Numbered from the stretch's first letter, positions 1-9,947 are shown. The stretch is 42,182 nt of DNA from a bacterium (GCA_014730255.1 WJIQ01000388.1:1-42182); one strand, 5' to 3'. Numbers and translations are program-made. Notes: a model not told the origin generated them from the letters alone.

Positions 1-31
1 CCCCCCCCACCCCCGGTGACCGCGAGCACCC

Positions 32-1567
32 CTAGACGTCGAACTTCACCCCCTGCGCCAGGTGGACCTCGCCGCCGTAGTTGATGGTGTTCGTCTGCCG
101 GCGCATGTAGGCCTTCCAGGCGTCCGAGCCGCTCTCGCGACCGCCGCCGGTCTCCTTCTCGCCGCCGAAGGCGCCGCCGATCTCCGCACCCGAGGTGCCG
201 ATGTTCACGTTGGCGATGCCGCAGTCGGACCCGCGGTAGCTCAGGAAGGTCTCGCCCTCCATCACGCTGTCGGTGTAGATGGCCGAGCTGAGGCCCTGCG
301 GCACGTCGTTGTGCAGCTTGAGCGCCTGGTCGAGCTTCTTGTACTTCATCACGTAGAGGATCGGCGCGAAGGTCTCGTCCTGGACGATGTCCGCCTTGTT
401 GTCGATCTCGATGATGGTCGGCTCGACGAAGGTGCGCCGGCGGTTCTTGCTCGCGCGCTTGACCTTGCCGCCGCAGAGCAGCTTGCCGCCCTGCTCGAGG
501 GCCGCGGCGATGGCGTTCTGGTAGTCCTCGACCGCCGCCTCGTCGATCAGGGGGCCCATGAGCGTCTTCGGATCGAGCGGATCGCCGATGTTCACCTTCT
601 CGTAGAGGCCCACCAGCTTCTTGATGAAGGTGTTGTAGATCTTCTCCTGGATGATCAGCCGGCGGGTCGAGGTGCAACGCTGGCCGGCGGTGCCGACCGC
701 ACCGAAGAACGCGCTGGCCAGGGCCCCCTTCATGTCGCACTTCTCGCTGATGATCAGCGCGTTGTTGCCGCCCAGCTCGAGGATGGTGCGGCCGAGCCGC
801 GCGCCGACGACCTCGCCGATGCGCTTGCCCATGCGGGTCGAGCCCGTGGCCGAGACCAGCGGGATGCGCGGGTCGGCGATCAGGCGCTCGCCGATGGTCG
901 AGCCGCGGCCGACGACGACGCTGCTGATGCCCTCGGGCAGGTCGTTCCGGCGCAGCACGTCGGCCAGGATGTTCTGGCAGGCGATGGCGCAGTAGGGCGT
1001 CTTGCTGGACGGCTTCCACAGGGTGGTGTCGCCGCAGACCAGGGCGAGCGCGGTGTTCCACGACCACACCGCCACCGGGAAGTTGAACGCCGAGATGATG
1101 CCGACCGTGCCCAGCGGATGCCACTGCTCCATCATCCGGTGACCGGGCCGCTCGCTCTGCAGCGTCGGGCCCGAGAGGAACCGGCTCTGGCCGACGGCGA
1201 AGTCGCAGATGTCGATCATCTCCTGGACCTCGCCGAGGCCCTCGGTGTAGATCTTGCCCATCTCCAGGGAGACCAGCGCGCCGAGGGCCTCCTTCTTCTC
1301 GCGCAGCGCCTCGCCGAGCTGGCGGACGACCTCGCCGCGCCTGGGCGCGGGGATCGCGCGCCAGGCCTGGAATGCCTTCTGGCTCGCGCGCATCACCTTC
1401 TGGTAGTCGGCCGCCGAGCACTGCGTGACCTTGCCGAGCAGCTCGCCGGTGGTCGGGCTGTGCACCTCGATCACGTCCTTGCCGGTGGCGAACCACTCGC
1501 CGCCGCTGCTGGCGCCGCCGACCTTGGCCTTCAGGCCGAGCTCGCGGAAGATCTGAGCCTTGTTCAT
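32..1567 (-). CDS. Alpha-aminoadipic semialdehyde dehydrogenase (ALDH7 family)
   Basis: NAD(P)-dependent aldehyde dehydrogenase, 511 aa, predicted to oxidise 2-aminoadipate semialdehyde to 2-aminoadipate in the cytoplasm, the last step of the saccharopine route of lysine breakdown. Visible: the catalytic Cys in GTAGQRCTS (about C298), the general-base Glu in LELGGNN (about E264) and the oxyanion Asn in FNFPVAVWSWN. The C-terminal block GGEKETGGGRESGSDAWK is the ALDH7A1/antiquitin signature and separates it from generic ALDHs. Length matches the family. The ATG is preceded by AGGAGG at good spacing, and the gene starts 10 nt after the stop of saccharopine dehydrogenase, so co-transcription is likely. 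Context (reductase, dehydrogenase, ALDH in reaction order) makes the substrate assignment firm. Only 31 nt, including a C-run, lie between its stop and the window edge, so no terminator can be judged. Confidence 0.93.
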   Translation of the reverse strand: MNKAQIFRELGLKAKVGGASSGGEWFATGKDVIEVHSPTTGELLGKVTQCSAADYQKVMRASQKAFQAWRAIPAPRRGEVVRQLGEALREKKEALGALVSLEMGKIYTEGLGEVQEMIDICDFAVGQSRFLSGPTLQSERPGHRMMEQWHPLGTVGIISAFNFPVAVWSWNTALALVCGDTTLWKPSSKTPYCAIACQNILADVLRRNDLPEGISSVVVGRGSTIGERLIADPRIPLVSATGSTRMGKRIGEVVGARLGRTILELGGNNALIISEKCDMKGALASAFFGAVGTAGQRCTSTRRLIIQEKIYNTFIKKLVGLYEKVNIGDPLDPKTLMGPLIDEAAVEDYQNAIAAALEQGGKLLCGGKVKRASKNRRRTFVEPTIIEIDNKADIVQDETFAPILYVMKYKKLDQALKLHNDVPQGLSSAIYTDSVMEGETFLSYRGSDCGIANVNIGTSGAEIGGAFGGEKETGGGRESGSDAWKAYMRRQTNTINYGGEVHLAQGVKFDV

Positions 1568-1577
1568 CGGTCGCCTC

Positions 1578-2897
1578 CTAGTAGGTCTCGCTGCGCTCGG
1601 TGAGCGCGATGTCCATGGTGGCCAGCTCGTCGAGGACAGGGTTGTAGATGCCCGGCAGCACCGGACGCAGGACGCCCGGCTCGGTGATCTCGCCGGTGAG
1701 GATCATGTGCGCGGCGATGGCCGCCGGCAGCGACACGGTGCGGCTCATGGCGCTGTCGCCGCCCTCCTGGCCGAAGTCGATCAGCTGCGACGTGATGTGC
1801 TCCCGGTGGCCGTCGGGGAACCGCGCCTGGAAGTCGTGGAACATGACGATCATGTCGAGCTCGCCCTCGGCGAAGGCGAGGCGCTCGAACATGAGGTCGC
1901 CCAGGGCGTCCAGCATGGTCGTGCGCTCGCCCTGGACCGGGCGATCGGAGAAGGCGCCCAGCCAGTGCAGGTTCCACGCAGGCAGGCAATCGGGTGCGAT
2001 GCCGGCCTCGCGGGCGAACGCCTCGCGCAGGTCCTCGTCCGGACCGGCGCCCAGGTGATCGCGCATGAGCTGGGCGTAGGTGCGCCCCTCGACGTCGAAC
2101 TCGTCGAGGTCCAGCAGGCCCGTCCTGCGGAAGTTGTAGATGGTGTCGCACCAGCCCATGTTGCGCAGGGTCCCGCGGTAGATGGTCGGGATCCCCTCGA
2201 GGCCGTAGACCTCCTGGTAGCCGATGCTGTCGCGATTGGGGTAGGCCTCGAAGTCGCCGAAGTCCGGCACCTGCAGGATGTGCATGTCGCGGAACAGGCG
2301 CGCGGGCGGGACCTCGACCTTGCGGCCGTCGAGCAGGTACTGCGCGCCGTTGCGGCTGGCGACGAGCACCCCGCGGGGGGCCCAGCTGAACTTGTAGCCG
2401 AACGGATTGTCGTTGTGCTGCGGGGCGGGCAGGCCGCCGGTGTAGCTGCGGAAGGCCACCAGCTCGCCGCCGCGGTTCTTCACGTCGTCGATGATGCGCA
2501 TGGACGACATGTGGTCGATGCCGGGGTCGACGCCGATCTCGTTGAGGATGGTCAGCCCCTTCTCGCGGGCCTCGCCATCGAGGGCGGCCATCTCCGGCGC
2601 CACGTAGCTCGTGGTCACCATGTTCTTGCCGGCGTCCAGGCAGTGGCGCGCGACCACCGGGTGGTACGGCGGCGGCACGAGGCTGATCGCCAGGTCGGTC
2701 TCGGCGATGAACTCGGCGAGCTTGGCCTCGTCGCCCATGTCCAGCGCGTAGGCACGTCCGTTCTCGTGGCCGGCGATCAGCGCCTCCGCTTTGGCCACGG
2801 TGCGGCTCGCGCAGGTGACCTCGTACCCCTCGTCGAGCAGGTAACGCACCAGCGGCCGTGCGACCAGACCAGCGCCGAGGACCAATACCTTCTTCAT
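1578..2897 (-). CDS. Saccharopine dehydrogenase (L-glutamate-forming)
   Basis: Cytoplasmic enzyme predicted to oxidise saccharopine to glutamate and aminoadipate semialdehyde. The N-terminus is a Rossmann fold starting VLVLGAGLVARPLV, and the central block GGLPAPQHNDNPFGYKFSW is highly characteristic of glutamate-forming saccharopine dehydrogenase (fungal Lys9 / C-terminal half of animal AASS). The ORF track begins four codons earlier (2909, MDATMKK), but there GAAGG abuts the ATG with no spacing. Starting at the second ATG (2897, MKKVLVLG) gives GGATGG eight bases upstream and places the Rossmann strand right at the N-terminus, giving 439 aa. It lies 19 nt after the lysine-ketoglutarate reductase stop and 10 nt before the ALDH start. 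In animals the two activities are one fused protein; here they are separate adjacent genes. Confidence 0.92.
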   Translation of the reverse strand: MKKVLVLGAGLVARPLVRYLLDEGYEVTCASRTVAKAEALIAGHENGRAYALDMGDEAKLAEFIAETDLAISLVPPPYHPVVARHCLDAGKNMVTTSYVAPEMAALDGEAREKGLTILNEIGVDPGIDHMSSMRIIDDVKNRGGELVAFRSYTGGLPAPQHNDNPFGYKFSWAPRGVLVASRNGAQYLLDGRKVEVPPARLFRDMHILQVPDFGDFEAYPNRDSIGYQEVYGLEGIPTIYRGTLRNMGWCDTIYNFRRTGLLDLDEFDVEGRTYAQLMRDHLGAGPDEDLREAFAREAGIAPDCLPAWNLHWLGAFSDRPVQGERTTMLDALGDLMFERLAFAEGELDMIVMFHDFQARFPDGHREHITSQLIDFGQEGGDSAMSRTVSLPAAIAAHMILTGEITEPGVLRPVLPGIYNPVLDELATMDIALTERSETY

Positions 2898-2916
2898 GGT
2901 GGCGTCCATCCTTCGG

Positions 2917-4206
2917 TTAGGCGTTGAGGTATTGCTGGAGGTAGGCGTAGTCGGGGGTCAGGCGCCCCCGGTGGACGATGACGGCGTTCTTGAGCTCCGG
3001 CGGCAGGTCGAGCGCCGCGAAGGGCTGCGACCAGTCGCACGCCGCGAGCGCCGGCACCATGGCGCGCAGGACGTGGCTGAAGTGGTCGCTGCTCTCCTTC
3101 GAGACCTCGCAGGGGAGGTTGTCGACGGCCATGATCGCCGGTCCGGTCCCCTCGACGCCGTAGGTGATCGCGTCGCGGTCGCGGTCGTAGGTGTAGCTCG
3201 GCGTGTCGGGCATGGTGGCCTCGAGGGTGATCTCGATCGAGCCCTCGATGTCGCAGCTGATGTCGCCGATCGCCGCCAGACGCGGTTCGCGGTTCTCGAG
3301 CGCCCACTCGCGGGTGACCAGCCGCGGGTAGCGAGGCTCCCAGTAGATCGTGTTCATCAGCACGTCGAGATGATCGAGGTGCCGCGCGAACGTGCCGCGG
3401 TAGCGCTCGGGCTGCGCGTAGTACTCGGCGAGGTCGAACGCCTGGCCGGCGGCCGGCTCGACCATGTGCTCCTCCCGGAACTCCACGCAGCGGATGACCG
3501 GCGCGTCGCCGTCCCTGGCGGCCAGCCGCGGCAGGTCGGCCGGGTCGATCCACTCGCAGGGCAGGCAGTCGAGCACCTCGCGGCAGCCGCGCGCGACGTT
3601 GCCGTAGCCCGCCACGCCGATCACCAGGGGGCGCAGCTCGGCCGGCATCTCGTCCCGGAGGCGCGCGCCCAGGAGCCGCAGATGAGCCTTGGCGTCCTCG
3701 AAGCTCGTGTAGCGGTAGGTCTGCTCGACCTCGGCCAGAGGCGTCGTGATCCCGCGGGCGGCCAGCCGCTGGCCCAGCGTCCAGAGCGTGTCGATCATGC
3801 CGGCGTACCCGGCGTGCACGGAGAAGAAGATGAGCCGCCGTCCGGTCTCGGCGTCGCAGATCTTCTCGTAGTCGACCAGGCTGCACTCCAGATCGAGCAG
3901 GCGCTGCAGCATGGGCATGTTGTAGGCCTGGCCCTTGATCACGTGCGAGAAGTAGACGTACGCCTTGCCCGGCTCCAGCAGCGCGGTCGGGATCTCCTTG
4001 ACCGCCAGGATCAACGGGCACGGACCGAGGTCCTCGGCCACCTCGGCGCCGGCCTCGACGTAGTCCTGATCGGGGAAGATGCGGTTCGCCGAGGGCTGGA
4101 CCCGGAAGTCGAGACCCTCTCGGACGAGTTCGGCGAGATCGGCCGGGACCAGCGGTACCCGGCGCTCCCAGCGGTTCTTGTCCTCGCGACGGATGCCTAT
4201 GATCAC
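2917..4206 (-). CDS. Lysine-ketoglutarate reductase (saccharopine-forming)
   Basis: Predicted to condense L-lysine with 2-oxoglutarate to saccharopine using NADPH, the first step of the pathway. It belongs to the alanine dehydrogenase/transhydrogenase fold family. The N-terminus reads IIGIRREDKNRWERRVPLVP and the C-terminal half contains GDISCDIEGSIEITL and MAVDNLPCEVSKESSDHFS, both hallmarks of the LKR domain of AASS. The track starts at a TTG (4281), but the 25 extra residues are not conserved-looking. A GTG at 4206 follows AGAGGGG by 8 nt and begins directly at the conserved VIIGIRRED, so I prefer it (429 aa). It is the first gene of the three-gene lysine operon. It lies 82 nt below the PepSY-like gene, so read-through from that gene is possible. 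Confidence 0.9.
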   Translation of the reverse strand: MIIGIRREDKNRWERRVPLVPADLAELVREGLDFRVQPSANRIFPDQDYVEAGAEVAEDLGPCPLILAVKEIPTALLEPGKAYVYFSHVIKGQAYNMPMLQRLLDLECSLVDYEKICDAETGRRLIFFSVHAGYAGMIDTLWTLGQRLAARGITTPLAEVEQTYRYTSFEDAKAHLRLLGARLRDEMPAELRPLVIGVAGYGNVARGCREVLDCLPCEWIDPADLPRLAARDGDAPVIRCVEFREEHMVEPAAGQAFDLAEYYAQPERYRGTFARHLDHLDVLMNTIYWEPRYPRLVTREWALENREPRLAAIGDISCDIEGSIEITLEATMPDTPSYTYDRDRDAITYGVEGTGPAIMAVDNLPCEVSKESSDHFSHVLRAMVPALAACDWSQPFAALDLPPELKNAVIVHRGRLTPDYAYLQQYLNA

Positions 4207-4288
4207 TCTGCCAGCCCCTCTCGCGGCGAGCCAATCCCAGGGTCCCGCGGCAAAGCTAGGCCCGCTGAAATCGCCAGTCAAGAAAGGG

Positions 4289-4846
4289 CTACAGGTACTT
4301 CTCGAAGACCACGACCACGATCGGCAGAACGAAGCCCAGGGTCATCCAGACGCCCCCGCGGCCGGTCAGTCCCTTGCGTCCCTTGATCAGGAACGGGCCC
4401 GACAGCGCCAGCAGCAGGAGGATCACCGCATAGGCGTCGGCGATCCAGGTCCACAGGCCCTTGCCCTGGTTCAGGTGCAGGAAGTTCACGTCGCGCAGGA
4501 TCGGCCGCGGCACCAGGCGCTCCTCCCGCACCAGGCCGCTGGCCAGGTTCACGTCGAGGGTCGCGCTGGGAGTGATGACGCGCAGGACGTCCTCGGTCGC
4601 GCGCCAGACGTTGCGCACCGGCTCCTCGAGGCTCAGCTGCTCGAGCACCAGCGGGCTGACCGTCTCGGTGGGCGCGATGCCCGGCGCGGCGATCGTCCAC
4701 TCGTTGCGAACCTGCTCGTAGCTCGGATTCCAGTCCTCGACGTGGTTGACCGCCACGCCGCTGACGGCGTAGATCACCGTCAGGCCGACGGCGAAGAACC
4801 CCAGCTCGCGGTGCAGGAAACGGCAGACCTTGCGGAACTTGCTCAA
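4289..4846 (-). CDS. PepSY-associated transmembrane helix protein
   Basis: 185-aa inner-membrane protein. A hydrophobic segment near residues 15-35 is followed by a periplasmic stretch of about 90 residues and two further membrane segments (about 125-150 and 165-182). The block NFLHLNQGKGLWTWIADAYA and the following SGPFLIKGRKGL...GRGG match the PepSY_TM-like family, whose members often sit beside redox or metal-handling proteins; a precise function is not established. The start is a TTG (MSKFRK) preceded by GGAGG with 7-nt spacing, and no ATG fits better. The gene follows the DUF4920 secreted protein, from which it is separated by a large hairpin, suggesting the pair act together in the periplasm. 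This link is inference. Confidence 0.8.
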   Translation of the reverse strand: MSKFRKVCRFLHRELGFFAVGLTVIYAVSGVAVNHVEDWNPSYEQVRNEWTIAAPGIAPTETVSPLVLEQLSLEEPVRNVWRATEDVLRVITPSATLDVNLASGLVREERLVPRPILRDVNFLHLNQGKGLWTWIADAYAVILLLLALSGPFLIKGRKGLTGRGGVWMTLGFVLPIVVVVFEKYL

Positions 4847-4863
4847 CCGGCGGCCTCCGGAGG

Positions 4864-4905
4864 CGCGGGCCCACCGCCGGCCGTCGACCGGCGCGTGGGC
4901 CCGCG
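4864..4905 (-). terminator. Large intercistronic hairpin between DUF4920 and PepSY genes
   Basis: A perfect 11-bp inverted repeat (CGCGGGCCCAC / GTGGGCCCGCG) encloses a second 5-bp stem (GCCGG / CCGGC). It lies 18 nt after the DUF4920 stop and just before the GGAGG that serves the PepSY gene. There is no U-tract on the minus strand, so it is either a U-less terminator/processing hairpin or an mRNA-stabilising element that sets the ratio of the two products. Confidence 0.55.
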
Positions 4906-4923
4906 AGGTGGGCGATCAGGGGA

Positions 4924-5535
4924 TCAGGACTCGGCCGACGCCAGCACGACGGCGCCGGTGCCCTTGATGCGATACATGGTGATGCCCTCGGCGGGCACCG
5001 TGCTCCTGTCGAAGGACTCGCCCTGGCACTCGGCCTCGTGCTCGAGGAACGCGCAGGCCTGCTCGTGGGTCATGGGGATGCCCTCGAGCACGCCCTCGAC
5101 GATGGCGGTCTGGCCCATGATCTCGGGCGGGAAGACGATCTCGCCGTCCTCGACCTTCAGCTGGATCTTCTGCATCTCCTTGTCGCTGGCGATCTCGATC
5201 CAGCAGCCACGGCTCTTGCAGACGCCGACGATCGGGCCCTGCACGCGCACCGTGTGGCCGAGATGCTTCTCCGGCTGGGCGAGGAGCTTGCTGATGGGCA
5301 TGGTGTCGCCGGCCGCCACGCCCTCGCCGTAGACGTCGCCACCGGGGGCGGGCAGATCGGCGGAGACCGACTGGGCCTTGGCCTCGGTCGTGGCGCTCTT
5401 GCAGGTGCTCGCGCAGGCGGCGGGGTCGCAGCCGCCGGCAGCCTTGGCGGGATCGGGGTCGGCGACGGCGTCACTGGTGACGACGCCGAGGGCGAGGATG
5501 GCGAGAAGGGCGGCAATGACGGTCATCGATCGCAT
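4924..5535 (-). CDS. Secreted DUF4920-family protein
   Basis: Predicted exported protein of about 203 aa. From the ATG at 5535 the N-terminus is a signal peptide (MRSMTVIAALLAILALGVV...AVA), followed by a Cys-rich mature start (CDPAACASTC), a linker, and a compact domain starting YGEGVAAGDTMPISKLL with GPIVGVCKSRGCWIEI. That pattern matches DUF4920, a small beta-rich periplasmic domain of unknown role. The CKSRGCW pair plus the N-terminal cysteines suggest redox or metal binding (inference). The track's longer TTG start (5592) would bury the signal peptide behind 19 residues. An ATG at 5562 is a possible alternative, but AGGCAGG sits five bases upstream of 5535. It lies upstream of the PepSY membrane protein on the same strand. 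Confidence 0.75.
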   Translation of the reverse strand: MRSMTVIAALLAILALGVVTSDAVADPDPAKAAGGCDPAACASTCKSATTEAKAQSVSADLPAPGGDVYGEGVAAGDTMPISKLLAQPEKHLGHTVRVQGPIVGVCKSRGCWIEIASDKEMQKIQLKVEDGEIVFPPEIMGQTAIVEGVLEGIPMTHEQACAFLEHEAECQGESFDRSTVPAEGITMYRIKGTGAVVLASAES

Positions 5536-5607
5536 GTCGACCTGCCTGAGTTCGGGGTTCATCGGATCCGGGTGTTGCAACAAGGATGGCAACTCTACGC
5601 CGGGATT

Positions 5608-6585
5608 TCAAGGCCCGAGCGGCAAGATCCGGCAGAACGCATCGGCCAGACCGTTGCACCACGTGGTCCAGTTGTGGCCCGAGGGCCTCTCCCGGTACAC
5701 AACGTCGAAGTCGGCGTTTTCCAGCGCAGCGGCGAGATTCTCGTTGGGACGATGCAGCCATTCCAGCGTCCCGGTCTGCAGGACCCAGCGGACCGGCCGC
5801 CAGGCCTCGGTGCGCACGCGCTCGGCCCACCACTCCTTGCCCGAATGCGGACCGTCGGCCAGCCGCTGGCCGGGATGGAAGAGGAAGGCCCCGGACTGGC
5901 TGACCACGGTCTGGAAGCTGAGCGGATGCCGCCAGGCCAGCTCGGCGCTGCAGAGCCCGCCCATGCTGGCGCCCCAGGCCGTCCGCTGCCCGTTGCCGGG
6001 CGCGCGCGACTGGACCGCGGACAGCAGCTCCTCGGTCACGAAGGCCAGGTAGCGGTCGTTGAAGTGGTACTCGCGCGTGCGGTCCACCGGCGGGATGAAC
6101 ACCAGGTGGGCCGGCGCGCAGCGTCCCGCCCGCAGCAGGCGGTCGAAGACCTGCGGCGTCTTGCCCCAGCCGAAGTAGGCCTTGCCGTCCTGGAAGACGA
6201 CCTGCGGCAGGGGCTCGTTCGCGTGGCCGGCCGGGGTGTAGACGAGCACGTGGCGCGACTGGCCCAGGTGCTCGCTGTCCAGACGCAGGCGCACGACCTG
6301 GCCCGCCGGCGCGGTCTTCGCCGGGACCTGCGACCACGGGTCGGGCTCGTACTCGGGACCGGCGAGGTAGCGGGCGTACTCCCACCAGGGATTGTTCGGC
6401 GGATTGGGATTGAGCGGGTCGGGCCGCGGCTCGCCCTCGCGGTCGAGCCAGGCGTACTCGAAGTACACGTCGTCGGGCAGCTCGAAGGGCGCGACCTCGG
6501 CGACGGGTCGCGGGGCGCGGAACCAGTCGTCGAGGTCGCTCACCAGGTGGGTGGCCCAGCTCGGCGGTGTCAGGTCGACCCTCAT
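5608..6585 (-). CDS. Enterochelin-esterase-like alpha/beta hydrolase
   Basis: 325-aa esterase of the Esterase-D/enterochelin esterase group. The N-terminal third is a carbohydrate-module-48-like beta domain ending in RPDPLNPNP, as in Fes/IroD-type enzymes. The C-terminal domain carries the nucleophile elbow GASMGG (about S207) and the catalytic His in SGHNW (about H304). No signal peptide is visible, so it should be cytoplasmic. Fes-type enzymes hydrolyse imported ferric siderophores, and two TonB motors lie in this window. However, relatives of this fold also cleave other esters, so the substrate is not assigned. It starts 7 nt after the thiamine-binding-fold gene stop, in the typA gene string. 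Confidence 0.82.
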   Translation of the reverse strand: MRVDLTPPSWATHLVSDLDDWFRAPRPVAEVAPFELPDDVYFEYAWLDREGEPRPDPLNPNPPNNPWWEYARYLAGPEYEPDPWSQVPAKTAPAGQVVRLRLDSEHLGQSRHVLVYTPAGHANEPLPQVVFQDGKAYFGWGKTPQVFDRLLRAGRCAPAHLVFIPPVDRTREYHFNDRYLAFVTEELLSAVQSRAPGNGQRTAWGASMGGLCSAELAWRHPLSFQTVVSQSGAFLFHPGQRLADGPHSGKEWWAERVRTEAWRPVRWVLQTGTLEWLHRPNENLAAALENADFDVVYRERPSGHNWTTWCNGLADAFCRILPLGP

Positions 6586-6592
6586 GGCCCGA

Positions 6593-6901
6593 TCACGTCT
6601 TCAGATCGCGCCCCGACTTGTCCCGCAACGTCTGGACCTTGCTCTCGAGCCGGCCGGACTTGCCCGCCCGGTAGTCCACCTTCAGGTTGACGGCGATGCG
6701 GTCGCTGTCCTGGCGCATGCGCTCGAAGCAGCGGGTGACCACGGCCATGACCTCGTCCCACTCGCCCTCGAGGCAGGTACCCATCGGCCCGAGCCGGTAC
6801 TCGACGCCGCTGTCGTCGATGATCTCCAGCGAGCGCTTGACGTACTCGCTCACGCTCGCGCCCTTGTCCGTCGGGAACATCGAGAACTCGAGCAACACCA
6901 T
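6593..6901 (-). CDS. Thiamine-binding-fold protein (MTH1187/YqgV family)
   Basis: 102-aa ferredoxin-like small protein. The motifs MVLLEFSMFPTDKGASVSEYV at the start, YRLGPMGTCLEGEWDEVMAV in the middle and the C-terminal SKVQ...LR are the full family pattern of MTH1187/Ykof-like thiamine-binding proteins. Members form tetramers and bind thiamine or related ligands; the physiological role is unclear. AAAGG precedes the ATG by 6 nt. The gene sits 13 nt downstream of typA and 7 nt upstream of the esterase, so the three are probably one transcript. Confidence 0.85.
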   Translation of the reverse strand: MVLLEFSMFPTDKGASVSEYVKRSLEIIDDSGVEYRLGPMGTCLEGEWDEVMAVVTRCFERMRQDSDRIAVNLKVDYRAGKSGRLESKVQTLRDKSGRDLKT

Positions 6902-6914
6902 GATCGGCCTTTCG

Positions 6915-8723
<1,809 letters not shown>

Positions 8724-8773
8724 GGTGCCGCCAAGATAACCGGCCGCCCGGTCCCGTCAACGCGCGTTCACGG

Positions 8774-8811
8774 TTGACAGGCCCGCAGGTGCGGTCGACC
8801 ATGGTTATGTA
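8774..8811 (+). promoter_or_regulatory. Possible promoter for the TrmB-like gene
   Basis: A consensus -35 (TTGACA, 8774-8779) lies in the typA/TrmB divergent region, but no good -10 stands at 17 nt. The nearest AT-rich element, TTATGTA (8805-8811), is too far for a classical promoter. Listed only as a candidate. A clear GGGAGG ribosome binding site follows, five bases before the ATG at 8838. Confidence 0.25.
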
Positions 8812-8837
8812 GTCGAAAGACCACAAGGGAGGCGGGC

Positions 8838-9947
8838 ATGGAACGCGAACTGGCGGCCGCACTGAACGACCTCGGACTCTCGAGCACCGAGGCGGCGATC
8901 TACGTCGCCCTGCTCGAGCACGCGAGCGAGGGACCGATCAGCGCCTACAAGCTGGCGCAGACCCTCGGGCGCGACCCGGCCAACATGACCAAGGCCATCG
9001 GCATGATGGTCAAGCGCGGCGCCGTCACGGCCACGGGCAAGCGGCCGCGGCTGTACACGCCGGTGCCGCCGCGCGCGTTCCTCGGCGAGCTCACCGCCAG
9101 GGTCGAGGCCCGCCGAGACGAGGCGGTCGCCATGCTCGAACGGCTCGGCCCCGCCCCCCCGGACGAGCGGCCGCACGAGCTGACGAGCGTGCCGGAGGCG
9201 TTCGAGCGCGCGCGCCTCCTGCTGGCCGCGGCCGAGCGCATCGTGCTGGTCCACGCGGCTCCGGAGTGGCTGGACCGGCTTCGCGACGACCTCGCCCGCG
9301 CGGCCGATGACCAGGGCGCCGTCGTGCTCACCCGCTCGCCGGCGCTGGACGACGCGCCGGGGCCGTGGCTGCGCCTGGCCGTTGACGGCGCCGCGTCGCT
9401 CACGGCGATCGGACGTCCCGGCGGCGACGCGCTGCTCCACGGTCAATGGAGCCGCAACCCCGCCGCGGCGTTCGTCGCGCACCGCGAGCTCGGCCTCGAG
9501 GTCGTGCTCGACGACGTCCTCGAGCTGCTGCACGAGGGTGCCGGGGCCGACCTCGTGCGCCGCCGTGCGGACGATCAGTGGGCCCTGGTCCAGCGGCAGG
9601 TCCGGTGGAAGCACCGCTGGAAGGAGGCCGGGCTCGCGGCCTACACGCCGGCCACCCCCGCGGCGGCCGAGGCCGGAGACGCGGCGGCCGAGGCCGGGGC
9701 CAGGGCGGTCGAGCGCGTGGAGATCGATCGCGACGAGATCGCCCGGGCGATGGCCGAGGTGTCGGCCGAGCTGGAAACGCCCGGCCCGGAGGAGACCGTC
9801 GACGAGGACGCCACGCCCTCCGAGGACGCGTTCCAGCCCGAGACCCCGGGCCAGCCCCTGAAGGCCGCCGAGGCGGCCGCCGGCGAGTCGGCGGACGACG
9901 ATGGCGGGCCGCTGAAGTTCATCTTCCGTCGGAAACGGAAGGACTAG
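8838..9947 (+). CDS. TrmB-like transcriptional regulator with acidic tail
   Basis: 369-aa protein. Residues about 1-75 form a winged helix of TrmB type (LGLSSTEAAIYVALLEH, then LAQTLGRDPANMTKAIGMMVKRGAV), followed by a short helix of about 30 residues and a sensor-like domain (about 110-245) resembling the phospholipase-D-like half found behind TrmB helices (ERIVLVHAAPEWLDRLRDDL...LLHGQWSRNPAAAFVAHRELG). The last 110 residues are unusual: Ala/Glu/Asp-rich low complexity ending in a basic cluster, FIFRRKRKD. TrmB regulators are commonest in archaea and usually control sugar transport and metabolism; the target here is unknown. The ATG has GGGAGG five bases upstream. Its 3' end overlaps the convergent lipid kinase by 29 nt. 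Confidence 0.75.
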   Translation: MERELAAALNDLGLSSTEAAIYVALLEHASEGPISAYKLAQTLGRDPANMTKAIGMMVKRGAVTATGKRPRLYTPVPPRAFLGELTARVEARRDEAVAMLERLGPAPPDERPHELTSVPEAFERARLLLAAAERIVLVHAAPEWLDRLRDDLARAADDQGAVVLTRSPALDDAPGPWLRLAVDGAASLTAIGRPGGDALLHGQWSRNPAAAFVAHRELGLEVVLDDVLELLHEGAGADLVRRRADDQWALVQRQVRWKHRWKEAGLAAYTPATPAAAEAGDAAAEAGARAVERVEIDRDEIARAMAEVSAELETPGPEETVDEDATPSEDAFQPETPGQPLKAAEAAAGESADDDGGPLKFIFRRKRKD

